From an uncultured Lachnospiraceae bacterium (GTDB taxonomy: Bacteria; Bacillota; Clostridia; Lachnospirales; Lachnospiraceae): a stretch of 50,477 nucleotides of DNA. Position numbers and translations under genes: made by a program. This document shows, piece by piece, positions 17,195 through 25,791 of this stretch. Positions within the stretch are counted from its first letter, which is position 1, and each line of letters opens with the position of its first letter. Location of the stretch: NCBI GenBank assembly GCA_934339365.1, contig CAKRHW010000014.1:1-50477 (forward strand), given 5' to 3'. The notes beneath the pieces are model-generated. The model did no database searches and was not told the origin of the DNA. It was given only the letters and a program-made list of their open reading frames with translations.

Positions 17195-19123
17195 ATGAAT
17201 TTTTTAAAACGAAATTATAAGTATATGATTTTGTTACTTGTTGTGTTTTTATTTAGCTGTTCCTATTTGGTTTATAGTGTACATGAAAAAGAAGCAGACA
17301 TCACAGAAAATAATGCCAATATAGGGATGGTATCACAGGCACAGATTTTACAGGAATTTCAGTGTGAGAATGCGCGGGTGCATGCAATAGGATTGAATTT
17401 TGCATCCATTGGCAAAGCAAATGGGACGGTTGAAGTAGCTCTCAAAGATTCAGATGGTGTTATTCAAAGCTGGAGGATTCGAATCCAGAAGTTAAAAAAT
17501 CAGAATCCATATAAATTCACGTTAAAAGAAAAAACCTTAAAAAGAGGAGAAACTTATTACTTAGATGTCCGGATTAAAACAAATTCCGGGAATCAAAAAA
17601 TTACAATGCTGTCAGAAAATAAGCAGGATGGAAAGAATCCGGGGCAGCTACAGATAGACGGGGAAAAAATAGAAAATAGTAGTCTGGCGTATTCAGAATA
17701 TTATACACCGTCAAGATTATTTGGATTTGCTGTTGTAATATTTTTGACAGGTGGCATGGCAGTGGTTCTTCTGCTTATGCGTAAGAATATAAAAACAGAA
17801 GTAATTGTATTAGTATTTCTTTGTACAGTCGGGCTTGTTTATTTTGTGTTAATTCCGGCAACAGCAGTACCGGATGAGCATGGACATTATGCAAGAAGTT
17901 TTGAGATAGCGAATGGGTATTTCCTGACACCGCATGGAGAAAACGGAGCAGGAGAATCTTATTTACCTGAGAATTCTATTCCGTCTGTATCGAATAATTT
18001 AGTTCGTCCAACACAAAATGGTGTGTATGGAAAAGAAGCAGACATGCTTCATACGCAGATGAATCCAGAGAAAACGATTATATTTCCGAATTCAAATCAG
18101 GCACTGTATTCTCCGCTATCCTATATTCCGCAAAGTATAGGAATTTTTATCGCAAAACTATTTACGAATAATTTATTTATTGTATTTTATGCAGGGCGTT
18201 TTGCCACTTTTCTCGCTTCGCTTTTGTTAATTTATTTTGCTGTAAAATGGATCCCATATGAGAAACGGATGATTTTGCTGATTGTTGCAATGCCTGTATT
18301 TTTACAGGAAATGATTTCTTATTCTACGGATGCAGTTATTAATGCTTTATCTATTTTCATATTGGCATATCTGCTCAATATGCGGCGGGAGAAAAAATTA
18401 AAGAAGAAAAACCTGGTATTTATATGGATTATGATGATTATTGTTTCCATGTGTAAAATCGTATATCTGCCATTTGTGTTGCTTGTATTTTTATTAAAGA
18501 ACGAAAGTTTTTCTTCAAAGAAAAAGGCATGGATATATAAAATTACAACAACCGTTACAGCAGTTATTGCAAATCTGGGCTGGTTGGTAATAGGTTTTGG
18601 ATATTTAGGGGAAGTTCGTCCGGGCGTAAATTCTGTAGAGCAGGTAAAATATGTTCTGACGCATATTCCGAGATTTATTTATACAGCAGTAGCTACGGTA
18701 TACCAGTCCTCTTATGAGTGGTGTATGATGATGGTCGGAAAGCTTTCATGGCTGAATTTACAAATTAATGAAATAATTGTGCTAATCTTTTTATTTGCAT
18801 TAATTGTAGAAACAGTTGTGATTTGTAAAGATGAGGAAACATGCCGGACAGATAAGTTTACAAAATACTTATTAACCTTTATTATAATAGCAGTAATCGG
18901 ATTAACATTTGCAAGTCTGTATGTGCAATGGACACCGGTTGCAAAAAATAGAATTGAGGGAATACAGGGACGATATTTTATTCCTTTATTATTAGGATTA
19001 CCATTTATCGGAAAATGTGTAAAGACAAATATCAAAAAAGATACTCTGATGCGAATTTATCTCGTATTTGTTTTTGCAGCAAATATTTGTGCAGCATGCG
19101 AAATCTATCAGTTTTTTGCGTAA
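17195..19123 (+). CDS. DUF2142 polytopic membrane protein (GT-C-like)
   Basis: A 642-residue membrane protein. One N-terminal membrane segment is followed by an extracytoplasmic beta-rich domain (~35-165), then about eleven membrane segments. The acidic loop PDEHGHYARSFEIANG after the second or third segment matches the PDE-H pattern of DUF2142 proteins. These are often found near surface-polysaccharide genes and are thought to be GT-C-type glycosyltransferases or O-antigen-related enzymes. AAGGAGAG precedes the ATG. The divergent DPM1-like gene could supply its lipid-linked sugar (inference). The exact reaction is unknown. Confidence 0.85.
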   Translation: MNFLKRNYKYMILLLVVFLFSCSYLVYSVHEKEADITENNANIGMVSQAQILQEFQCENARVHAIGLNFASIGKANGTVEVALKDSDGVIQSWRIRIQKLKNQNPYKFTLKEKTLKRGETYYLDVRIKTNSGNQKITMLSENKQDGKNPGQLQIDGEKIENSSLAYSEYYTPSRLFGFAVVIFLTGGMAVVLLLMRKNIKTEVIVLVFLCTVGLVYFVLIPATAVPDEHGHYARSFEIANGYFLTPHGENGAGESYLPENSIPSVSNNLVRPTQNGVYGKEADMLHTQMNPEKTIIFPNSNQALYSPLSYIPQSIGIFIAKLFTNNLFIVFYAGRFATFLASLLLIYFAVKWIPYEKRMILLIVAMPVFLQEMISYSTDAVINALSIFILAYLLNMRREKKLKKKNLVFIWIMMIIVSMCKIVYLPFVLLVFLLKNESFSSKKKAWIYKITTTVTAVIANLGWLVIGFGYLGEVRPGVNSVEQVKYVLTHIPRFIYTAVATVYQSSYEWCMMMVGKLSWLNLQINEIIVLIFLFALIVETVVICKDEETCRTDKFTKYLLTFIIIAVIGLTFASLYVQWTPVAKNRIEGIQGRYFIPLLLGLPFIGKCVKTNIKKDTLMRIYLVFVFAANICAACEIYQFFA

Positions 19124-19165
19124 AATAAGAAAACATCGTGCAAGAGCACAGGAAAGAGGAGAACA

Positions 19166-19858
19166 ATGATTGGAATTATTGGAGCAATGGAAGTTGAAGT
19201 AGAAGCATTGAAAGCAAAGATGCAGAATGTCAAAATTATGGAAAAGGCTTCCATGGAATTTTATCAGGGAACATTAGAAGGAAAAGAAGTAGTCATTGTA
19301 AGAAGTGGAATCGGTAAGGTGAATGCAGGAATCTGTACACAGATTTTAGCAGATGTTTATCAGGTAGAAGCTGTAATCAATACAGGAATTGCCGGTTCTC
19401 TTAAGAATGAGATTAATATAGGAGATATTGTATTATCCAAGGATGCATTGCAGCACGATATGGATTGCAGACACTTTGGTTATGACTGGGGTGTGATTCC
19501 ACAGATGAAGGAGTCTGTTTTTGCAGCAGATGAGAAATTACGGGCAATTGCAAAGGAATGTTGTAAAGAGGTAAATCCTGATATTGAGGTATTTGAAGGA
19601 AGAGTCGTATCCGGAGATCAGTTTATCTCAGATAAGGAAAAGAAGGAATTTTTAATTCAGACATATGGTGGATATTGTACAGAGATGGAAGGTGCAGCAA
19701 TTGCACAGGCTGCTTATCTGAACCAGATTCCATTTTTAATTATACGTGCAATTTCTGATAAAGCAGATGACAGTGCACATATGGATTATCCGGAATTTGA
19801 AGCAAAAGCAGCCAGACATTGTGTGAATCTGGTAGAGGCAATTTGCCAAAAACTGTAA
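19166..19858 (+). CDS. mtnN: 5'-methylthioadenosine/S-adenosylhomocysteine nucleosidase
   Basis: A 230-residue cytosolic nucleosidase that cleaves adenine from methylthioadenosine and S-adenosylhomocysteine, clearing by-products of SAM reactions and feeding methionine and autoinducer-2 chemistry. It begins MIGIIGAMEVEVEAL, with Glu11 equivalent to catalytic Glu12 of the E. coli enzyme. It also has GIAGSL, TEMEGAAIAQ and the AISDKADD loop, with Asp198 equivalent to Asp197. Length is normal. AAAGAGGAG lies upstream of the ATG. It follows the DUF2142 gene by 42 bases with no terminator seen, so it may be read from the same mRNA. Confidence 0.95.
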   Translation: MIGIIGAMEVEVEALKAKMQNVKIMEKASMEFYQGTLEGKEVVIVRSGIGKVNAGICTQILADVYQVEAVINTGIAGSLKNEINIGDIVLSKDALQHDMDCRHFGYDWGVIPQMKESVFAADEKLRAIAKECCKEVNPDIEVFEGRVVSGDQFISDKEKKEFLIQTYGGYCTEMEGAAIAQAAYLNQIPFLIIRAISDKADDSAHMDYPEFEAKAARHCVNLVEAICQKL

Positions 19859-19984
19859 TAATTATTGGATGGGTTCTATTTGAAGAGGACAGGCATACGA
19901 TTTATAATGAATCCTGTGAAAAAGAAATAGCTCTTATCAAAAAAGATAAGGATAAGGGGAAAGCAGGAGAGGAGTTGTAAAAAA

Positions 19985-20656
19985 GTGGCTGTATTAAGAC
20001 AAATAGCAGAAATTTTTATGAATGAGGAGGTATATCAGTATGCGATGGCTTTCTTATTTGCGATGGGGATTATATCAAAATGTATTGTAAATGGATTTTA
20101 TATTAACAAGTTAGAGCAGGCAAAGAACATGGCCCATTCGAGTGATAAACTGTTAAAAAAAATCTGTGTGGTTTATGAAAATAATTTAGAAATAAAAGGA
20201 AGTATCCGGAATGTAGAAGCATTTGTAAAGCGCTCTTTTTTAGGGACAAGAATTGCCGGAATGAAAGTCAGTGCATTTATGCATTGTTCAGAACTTTGTA
20301 AATTACTTGCAATTATCTTTTCGGCGGTCAGTGCAATTGTACATTACCTGACAGAGGGAGTTACAGACCGGGTACTGATGGATGCCGGATTTGGTATTTA
20401 CTGTATTCTGCTTCTGACGTTATTTGAGCGGGTTATTGATGTAAAAGAGAAGCAGAAACAATTAGAACTGATTCTGGTAGACTATTTAGAAAATGTTTTA
20501 AGAAATAAACAGAGTGCAAAAATAGCATCAGAAATCAACGGAAATCGACTGTGTTACGGACAGATTCCAATGCCGAATGAAAACTTGGCAGATTGTACAG
20601 AAAAGGAAAAAAATGAGGAAGAAATATTAACGGACATAGTAAATGATTATTTGTAA
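19985..20656 (+). CDS. Unrecognised membrane protein
   Basis: A 223-residue protein not matched to a named family. One membrane segment at about residues 15-35 is followed by a basic/polar region (~40-95), then two hydrophobic segments at about 100-118 and 130-148. The acidic C-terminal tail contains several Glu/Asp runs. The start is GTG, supported by AGGAGAGGAG ending 10 bases upstream. The predicted tail on the cytoplasmic side contains coiled-coil-like charged repeats (~150-175). A link to the adjacent pgi or mtnN gene is not evident. Confidence 0.75.
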   Translation: MAVLRQIAEIFMNEEVYQYAMAFLFAMGIISKCIVNGFYINKLEQAKNMAHSSDKLLKKICVVYENNLEIKGSIRNVEAFVKRSFLGTRIAGMKVSAFMHCSELCKLLAIIFSAVSAIVHYLTEGVTDRVLMDAGFGIYCILLLTLFERVIDVKEKQKQLELILVDYLENVLRNKQSAKIASEINGNRLCYGQIPMPNENLADCTEKEKNEEEILTDIVNDYL

Positions 20657-20661
20657 AAAAC

Positions 20662-20691
20662 TTGAATTTTTTTACGTAATGGGTGTATACT
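20662..20691 (+). promoter_or_regulatory. Promoter of pgi
   Basis: TTGAAT (20662-20667), an 18-base spacer, then TATACT (20686-20691). It lies 60 bases before the pgi ATG and just after the previous stop codon. Confidence 0.72.
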
Positions 20692-20750
20692 AAGGGGCGA
20701 TGATAAAATTATGAAAAAAGAGATCTTTACATAAGAAGGAGATTGATATT

Positions 20751-22097
20751 ATGAAAAGAGTAACATTTGATTATTCAAAGACAACTGATTTTATTGCTGC
20801 CCATGAGATTGAATACATGGAGGATGAAGTTTTAGCAGCAAAGGAAAAACTATTAGAGAGAAAGGGAGCAGGGAATGATTTCCTTGGATGGATTGATTTG
20901 CCGGAGAATTATGACAAAGAAGAATTTGCCAGAATTAAGAAGTCTGCAAAGAAGATTCAGGAGGACTCAGATGTTCTTCTTGTAATCGGAATTGGTGGTT
21001 CTTATTTAGGTGCAAGAGCTGCAATTGAATTTTTACGTCATAATTTCTATAATAGTGTTTCAAAAGAAATCCGTAAGACACCAGAGATTTATTTCTGTGG
21101 GAATAACATTAGTTCAACTTATGTGAAGAATCTGATGGATGTTGTTGGAGACAGAGATTTTTCAATTAATATCATTTCAAAGTCTGGAACAACAACAGAA
21201 CCAGCAATTGCTTTCCGTATTTTCAAGGAATTATTAGAGAAGAAGTATGGTAAGGAAGAAGCAGCTAAGAGAATTTATGCTACAACAGACAGAGAAAAGG
21301 GTGCATTAAAGAATTTAGCAACAGAGGAAGGATATGAGTCATTTGTAGTACCAGATGACATTGGAGGACGTTTCTCTGTTCTTACTGCTGTTGGTTTATT
21401 ACCAATTGCTGTCAGTGGTGCAGATATTGACCAGTTGATGAAGGGTGCTGCATCTGGAAGAGAGTATGCTCTGAACCAGAGATATAAGGAAAATGATGCA
21501 TTACTTTATGCAGCTGTAAGAAATATTTTACTTCGCAAGGGTAAGCAGGTTGAGATTGTTGCAAATTATGAACCAAGTCTTCATTATGTTTCTGAATGGT
21601 GGAAGCAGTTATTTGGAGAGAGTGAAGGAAAGGATCAGAAGGGATTATTCCCGGCAGCTGTTGATCTTACAACAGATTTACATTCTATGGGTCAGTTTAT
21701 TCAGGACGGAGCCAGAATTATGTTCGAGACTGTTATGAATGTAGAGAAGAGCAGATGTGAAGTAACTATCCAGGAAGAACCTGTTGACTTAGACGGACTG
21801 AATTATCTTGCAGGAAAGACAGTTGATTTTGTTAACAAGAGTGCTATGAATGGAACAATTCTTGCACATACAGATGGTCAGGTACCAAACCTTTTAGTGA
21901 ATATTCCAGAACAGAATGAGTTCTATTTAGGACAGTTATTCTATTTTTATGAGTTCGCATGTGGTATCAGCGGATATCTTTTAGGTGTGAATCCATTTAA
22001 TCAGCCAGGAGTAGAAAGCTATAAGAAGAATATGTTTGCATTACTTGGTAAACCAGGTTTTGAGGAACAAAGAGAAGCATTATTAAAAAGATTATAA
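20751..22097 (+). CDS. pgi: Glucose-6-phosphate isomerase
   Basis: A 448-residue cytosolic enzyme interconverting glucose 6-phosphate and fructose 6-phosphate, linking glycolysis to nucleotide-sugar and glycogen synthesis. The length fits the shorter Firmicutes form. Visible motifs are GIGGSYLGARAAIEFL, the SIS-type SKSGTTTEP, the signature GGRFSVLTAVGLLP, and HTDGQVPNLLV near the end. AGAAGGAG precedes the ATG. It has its own promoter and a hairpin just downstream, so it is probably monocistronic. Confidence 0.97.
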   Translation: MKRVTFDYSKTTDFIAAHEIEYMEDEVLAAKEKLLERKGAGNDFLGWIDLPENYDKEEFARIKKSAKKIQEDSDVLLVIGIGGSYLGARAAIEFLRHNFYNSVSKEIRKTPEIYFCGNNISSTYVKNLMDVVGDRDFSINIISKSGTTTEPAIAFRIFKELLEKKYGKEEAAKRIYATTDREKGALKNLATEEGYESFVVPDDIGGRFSVLTAVGLLPIAVSGADIDQLMKGAASGREYALNQRYKENDALLYAAVRNILLRKGKQVEIVANYEPSLHYVSEWWKQLFGESEGKDQKGLFPAAVDLTTDLHSMGQFIQDGARIMFETVMNVEKSRCEVTIQEEPVDLDGLNYLAGKTVDFVNKSAMNGTILAHTDGQVPNLLVNIPEQNEFYLGQLFYFYEFACGISGYLLGVNPFNQPGVESYKKNMFALLGKPGFEEQREALLKRL

Positions 22098-22105
22098 GAT
22101 AGATC

Positions 22106-22144
22106 AATCCCCCGGTTCATTCAGATGAATGAATGGGGGATTTC
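22106..22144 (+). terminator. Terminator-like hairpin after pgi
   Basis: AATCCCCC (22106-22113) pairs with GGGGGATT (22135-22142), and TTCATTCA pairs with TGAATGAA inside, giving a long stem. The T-tract is short (TTTCT), so it may be only a partial terminator. It contains an ATG in frame with cfa that would be a poor start. Confidence 0.65.
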
Positions 22145-22206
22145 TAAATACAATTGATAAGGCCGATAAAATGGCAAAATGTGAGAAGAAAAGGAGAGAG
22201 ACAGCT

Positions 22207-23370
22207 ATGTTAGAAGAAAATGCAATGATTAAGTTTTTACGTAAGTTTGATGATTATCCTTTTTTGGTAAAGATGGATGGAAAAGAATACCTTATTGGAG
22301 AAGGAGAACCTACCTTTACTGTTCGATTTAATAAGATGATCCCGATTACGGAGTTATTGAAGAGTACCAGTCTTGCATTAGGAGAAGCCTATATGAATAA
22401 GGATTTAGAGATTGAAGGAGATTTATATGAAGCACTCGATCATTTCCTTGGACAGATGGGCAAGTTTTCAACAGATCAGAAGGCATTGAAGAAATTGATC
22501 TTCCCTTCTAATACAAAGAAGACACAGAAACAGGAGGTACAAAGTCATTATGATATTGGAAATGACTTTTATCAATTGTGGCTAGATAAAACAATGAGTT
22601 ATTCTTGTGGATATTTTAAAAATGCAGATGACAGTTTATATCAGGCACAGGTCAATAAAGTAGATTATATTTTGCAGAAGCTATATTTAAAAGAAGGAAT
22701 GTCACTGCTTGATATCGGATGTGGCTGGGGATTTTTGCTGATTGAAGCTGCGAAGAAGTATAAGATTCATGGAACTGGAATCACATTAAGTGAAGAACAG
22801 TATAAGGAATTTTCAAGAAGAATTAAGGCAGAGGGATTAGAAGACCTTCTGACAGTGAAGTTAATGGACTATCGTGATCTGGCTAAGAGTGGCATGCAGT
22901 TTGACCGAATTGTCAGTGTCGGAATGGTAGAACATGTTGGACGTGAGAATTATCAGTTATTCTTAGATTGTGCCAGTGAAGTATTAAAGCCGGGCGGATT
23001 ATTCTTATTGCATTTTATCAGTGCATTAAAGGAGCATCCGGGAGATGCATGGACCAAGAAGTACATTTTCCCAGGTGGAGTGATTCCAAGTCTTCGGGAA
23101 ATGGTTTCTTGTATGGCAGAACGGAATTTCCATACATTAGATATTGAAAATCTTCGTTTGCATTATAATAAAACATTACGTTGCTGGGAAAAGAATTTTA
23201 AAGAGCATTTGCCAGAAGTAGAAAAGATGTTTGATGAGAAATTCATCCGTATGTGGGATTTATATTTGTCAGCATGTGCGGCAACTTTCCACAATGGAAT
23301 TATAGATTTGCATCAGATTCTGATGTCAAAAGGAATTAATAATGAAATACCAATGGTACGCTGGTATTAA
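22207..23370 (+). CDS. cfa: Cyclopropane-fatty-acyl-phospholipid synthase
   Basis: A 387-residue SAM-dependent enzyme that adds a methylene group across the double bond of unsaturated acyl chains in membrane phospholipids. The N-terminal lipid-binding part (~1-110) precedes QSHYDIGNDFYQLWL, SYSCGYF, the SAM motif LLDIGCGWGFLLIEA, GITLSEEQ and VSVGMVEHVGRENY. I chose ATG 22207 because AAGGAG (22191-22196) lies 10 bases upstream. An earlier in-frame ATG at 22129 is buried in the pgi hairpin and would add 26 atypical residues. The last 4 bases overlap the convergent hemL gene. Confidence 0.94.
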   Translation: MLEENAMIKFLRKFDDYPFLVKMDGKEYLIGEGEPTFTVRFNKMIPITELLKSTSLALGEAYMNKDLEIEGDLYEALDHFLGQMGKFSTDQKALKKLIFPSNTKKTQKQEVQSHYDIGNDFYQLWLDKTMSYSCGYFKNADDSLYQAQVNKVDYILQKLYLKEGMSLLDIGCGWGFLLIEAAKKYKIHGTGITLSEEQYKEFSRRIKAEGLEDLLTVKLMDYRDLAKSGMQFDRIVSVGMVEHVGRENYQLFLDCASEVLKPGGLFLLHFISALKEHPGDAWTKKYIFPGGVIPSLREMVSCMAERNFHTLDIENLRLHYNKTLRCWEKNFKEHLPEVEKMFDEKFIRMWDLYLSACAATFHNGIIDLHQILMSKGINNEIPMVRWY

Positions 23371-24677
23371 ACCAGTGCACCATTAGCAGATTCACATAGG
23401 AATCTTTCCAGGCAGTCTAAGAAGTAATCAATGTCCTCTTTGGTATGAGTATTACTAAAGAACATGGATTCAAACTGAGATGGTCCTAGATTGATTCCAT
23501 TTTTTTGCATATAACGATAATATTTTGCAAACATTTGTGTATCGGAACTGTTCGATGTTTCGTAGTTTGTAACTTTTTGGCTCGTGAAGAAAATGCTGCT
23601 TAATGAGCCAACACCATTTACCTGATAAGGAATGTTTTTTCTTGCAAAGAGCTCTTTTGCCTGTGTGCGGAAATAGTCCCCTAGCTGATTGATGTGGGTA
23701 TAGTATTCCGGGTGTTCTTTTAAAATACGAAGCTGGGTAATTCCGGCAGCCATTGCAACCGGATTTCCGCTCAGGGTACCGGCCTGATATACACTTCCTA
23801 ATGGAGAGACCTGCTGCATGATATCCAGGCGGCCACCATAACAGCCGACAGGCATACCACCACCAACGATTTTTCCAAATGTGTATAAATCGGGGGTAAC
23901 ATGATAGTATCCGGCAGCACCGTCGATACCTAATCGGAATCCGGTAATTACTTCATCAAAGATTAAAAGAGCACCATATTGATTACAGATGGTACGTAAT
24001 CCCTGTAAAAATCCATCTTCCGGAGGGACAACACCCATGTTTGCAGCGACAGGTTCTACGATAATTGCGGCAATTTCATCAGGGTATAAGCGGAAGAGTT
24101 CTTCCACACTTGACAAATCATTATAAATTGCAGTAAGGGTATCTTGTACACAACCGCCTGGAACACCACTACTTCCCGGAATACCGGAAGTCATAAGTCC
24201 GGAGCCGGCTTTTACCAGCATGGCATCACTGTGTCCATGATAGCAGCCTGCAAATTTTATAATTTTGTTCCGTCCGGTAAATCCTCTTGAAACGCGGACA
24301 GCACTCATAACGGCTTCTGTACCGGAATTAACCATACGAAGCATCTGAAGATTAGGAACAAGAGAGCAGAGCAGTTCTGCCATTTCTACTTCGATTTCCG
24401 TAGCTGCACCAAAACTCAGTCCGTTTTGGCAGGCATCTGTAACCGCTTTTAAGATAGCAGGGTGATTGTGTCCTAGAAGCATTGGTCCCCAGGAGCCGAT
24501 ATAGTCGGTATAGCAGTTGCCATCTGCATCGTATACTTTTGTACCTTCGGCACGTGAGATAAAGCGGGGAATGCAGCCAACAGACTGGCAGGCACGTACA
24601 GGACTGTTTACACCACCCGGCATATGTTTTACTGCACGTTCAAATAATTCTTTTGATTTTTCTATACATTCATTCAT
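23367..24677 (-). CDS. hemL: Glutamate-1-semialdehyde 2,1-aminomutase
   Basis: A 436-residue PLP enzyme turning glutamate 1-semialdehyde into 5-aminolevulinate, the second step of the C5 route. PLP Lys269 sits in YTFGKIVGGGMPVG. VNSGTEAVMSAVR and LIFDEVITGFR are also present, and the length is normal. It is the last gene of the minus-strand tetrapyrrole cluster, 15 bases after hemB, although its substrate comes from HemA, the first gene product. It overlaps cfa by 4 bases tail to tail, with no clear terminator between them. Confidence 0.97.
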   Translation of the reverse strand: MNECIEKSKELFERAVKHMPGGVNSPVRACQSVGCIPRFISRAEGTKVYDADGNCYTDYIGSWGPMLLGHNHPAILKAVTDACQNGLSFGAATEIEVEMAELLCSLVPNLQMLRMVNSGTEAVMSAVRVSRGFTGRNKIIKFAGCYHGHSDAMLVKAGSGLMTSGIPGSSGVPGGCVQDTLTAIYNDLSSVEELFRLYPDEIAAIIVEPVAANMGVVPPEDGFLQGLRTICNQYGALLIFDEVITGFRLGIDGAAGYYHVTPDLYTFGKIVGGGMPVGCYGGRLDIMQQVSPLGSVYQAGTLSGNPVAMAAGITQLRILKEHPEYYTHINQLGDYFRTQAKELFARKNIPYQVNGVGSLSSIFFTSQKVTNYETSNSSDTQMFAKYYRYMQKNGINLGPSQFESMFFSNTHTKEDIDYFLDCLERFLCESANGALV

Positions 24678-24692
24678 AAAAGTACCTTCTTT

Positions 24693-25685
24693 CTAAAGTA
24701 ATCCGCGGTGGATCAAATCGGCAATTTCTTTTGCGTAATAAGTTAAAAGAATCTGGCACCCGGCACGATAGATACTGGTAGTTGTTTCGCAGATCATTTT
24801 TTCTTCTTCGATATAGCCGAGTTTTGCGGCTGCTTTTATCATTGCATATTCTCCGCTTACAGAATAACTGGCAATTGGTACATTGGTCAGATCTTTGATT
24901 TCACGAATAATATCCAGATAAGAAAGAGCCGGCTTAACCATAATAATATCTGCACCTTCTTTTATATCACTCAGTGCTTCTTTTTTTGCTTCTCTGCGGT
25001 TGTGATAATCCATCTGGTAGCTTTTCCGGTCTCCAAAAGACGGGGCAGAACCGGCTGCATCACGAAATGGTCCATAAAATGCAGAAGCATATTTTACAGC
25101 ATAGGACATAATCGGGATATTGGTATATTGTTTTTCATCTAATAAATTTCGGATTGCAGCAACGCGGCCATCCATCATATCGGATGGAGCTACCATATCT
25201 GCACCTGCCTGTACCTGAGACAGGGCGATTCTGGCAATCATAGGAATCGTCTGGTCATTATCAACTTCCGTTCCGTTTAAGATGCCACAATGTCCATGAG
25301 AAGTATACTCACACATGCAGACATCCGTAATGTAATAAAGTTCCGGATGGGTCTGTTTGGCAACTCTTAAGGCACGTTGAATAATTCCGTCCTCCGCATA
25401 TGCCTGTGAGCCGCAGGCATCTTTGTGTTCCGGAATGCCAAAAAGCATAACCGAAGGAACACCGGCATTTGCGACTTCTTCTAACGCAAATGGTAACAAA
25501 TCGGTTGTATAACGATATTGACCTGGCATAGAGGGAATTTCTTCTTTGCGATTCGTTCCATCCATTACAAACATAGGGTAAATAAGAGAATCTGCCGAAA
25601 CGAGTGTTTCTTTTACCATATTTCGAATGAGAGGGTTTGTCCGTAATCTACGGGGACGACTGGTTAAATCTATTTTCTTTTCCAT
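24693..25685 (-). CDS. hemB: Porphobilinogen synthase (ALA dehydratase)
   Basis: A 330-residue enzyme condensing two 5-aminolevulinates to porphobilinogen. Schiff-base lysines are Lys198 (SYAVKYASAFYGPF) and Lys251 (IMVKPALSYLD). The zinc-site cysteines Cys123, Cys125 and Cys133 in DVCMCEYTSHGHCG are all present, marking the zinc-dependent class. I set the start at MEKKIDLTSR because AAAGGA lies just upstream; the frame stays open 35 codons further, but that stretch is unlike the family. A 106-base gap to the upstream cobA/hemD gene carries no obvious gene. Confidence 0.96.
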   Translation of the reverse strand: MEKKIDLTSRPRRLRTNPLIRNMVKETLVSADSLIYPMFVMDGTNRKEEIPSMPGQYRYTTDLLPFALEEVANAGVPSVMLFGIPEHKDACGSQAYAEDGIIQRALRVAKQTHPELYYITDVCMCEYTSHGHCGILNGTEVDNDQTIPMIARIALSQVQAGADMVAPSDMMDGRVAAIRNLLDEKQYTNIPIMSYAVKYASAFYGPFRDAAGSAPSFGDRKSYQMDYHNRREAKKEALSDIKEGADIIMVKPALSYLDIIREIKDLTNVPIASYSVSGEYAMIKAAAKLGYIEEEKMICETTTSIYRAGCQILLTYYAKEIADLIHRGLL

Positions 25686-25791
25686 AGTATTTCCTTTCTG
25701 AATTCGTTGTGTTTTGCTGCACAACATTGTTTTAGCTTGCATCATGTATTTAACTGTAACACTTTTTAGTGAAATTTCAAGGTGATCCATT

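Noticed and set aside
19843..19980. A 45-codon open frame between mtnN and the unknown membrane protein, from a TTG, overlapping the end of mtnN
   Set aside because: Only a TTG start with a weak GAGG site and no recognised family. It is worth a look in ribosome profiling, but not enough to call.
22129..22206. Longer N terminus for cfa
   Set aside because: The earlier ATG lies in the pgi hairpin, and the added residues are unlike the family; AAGGAG before 22207 decides the start.
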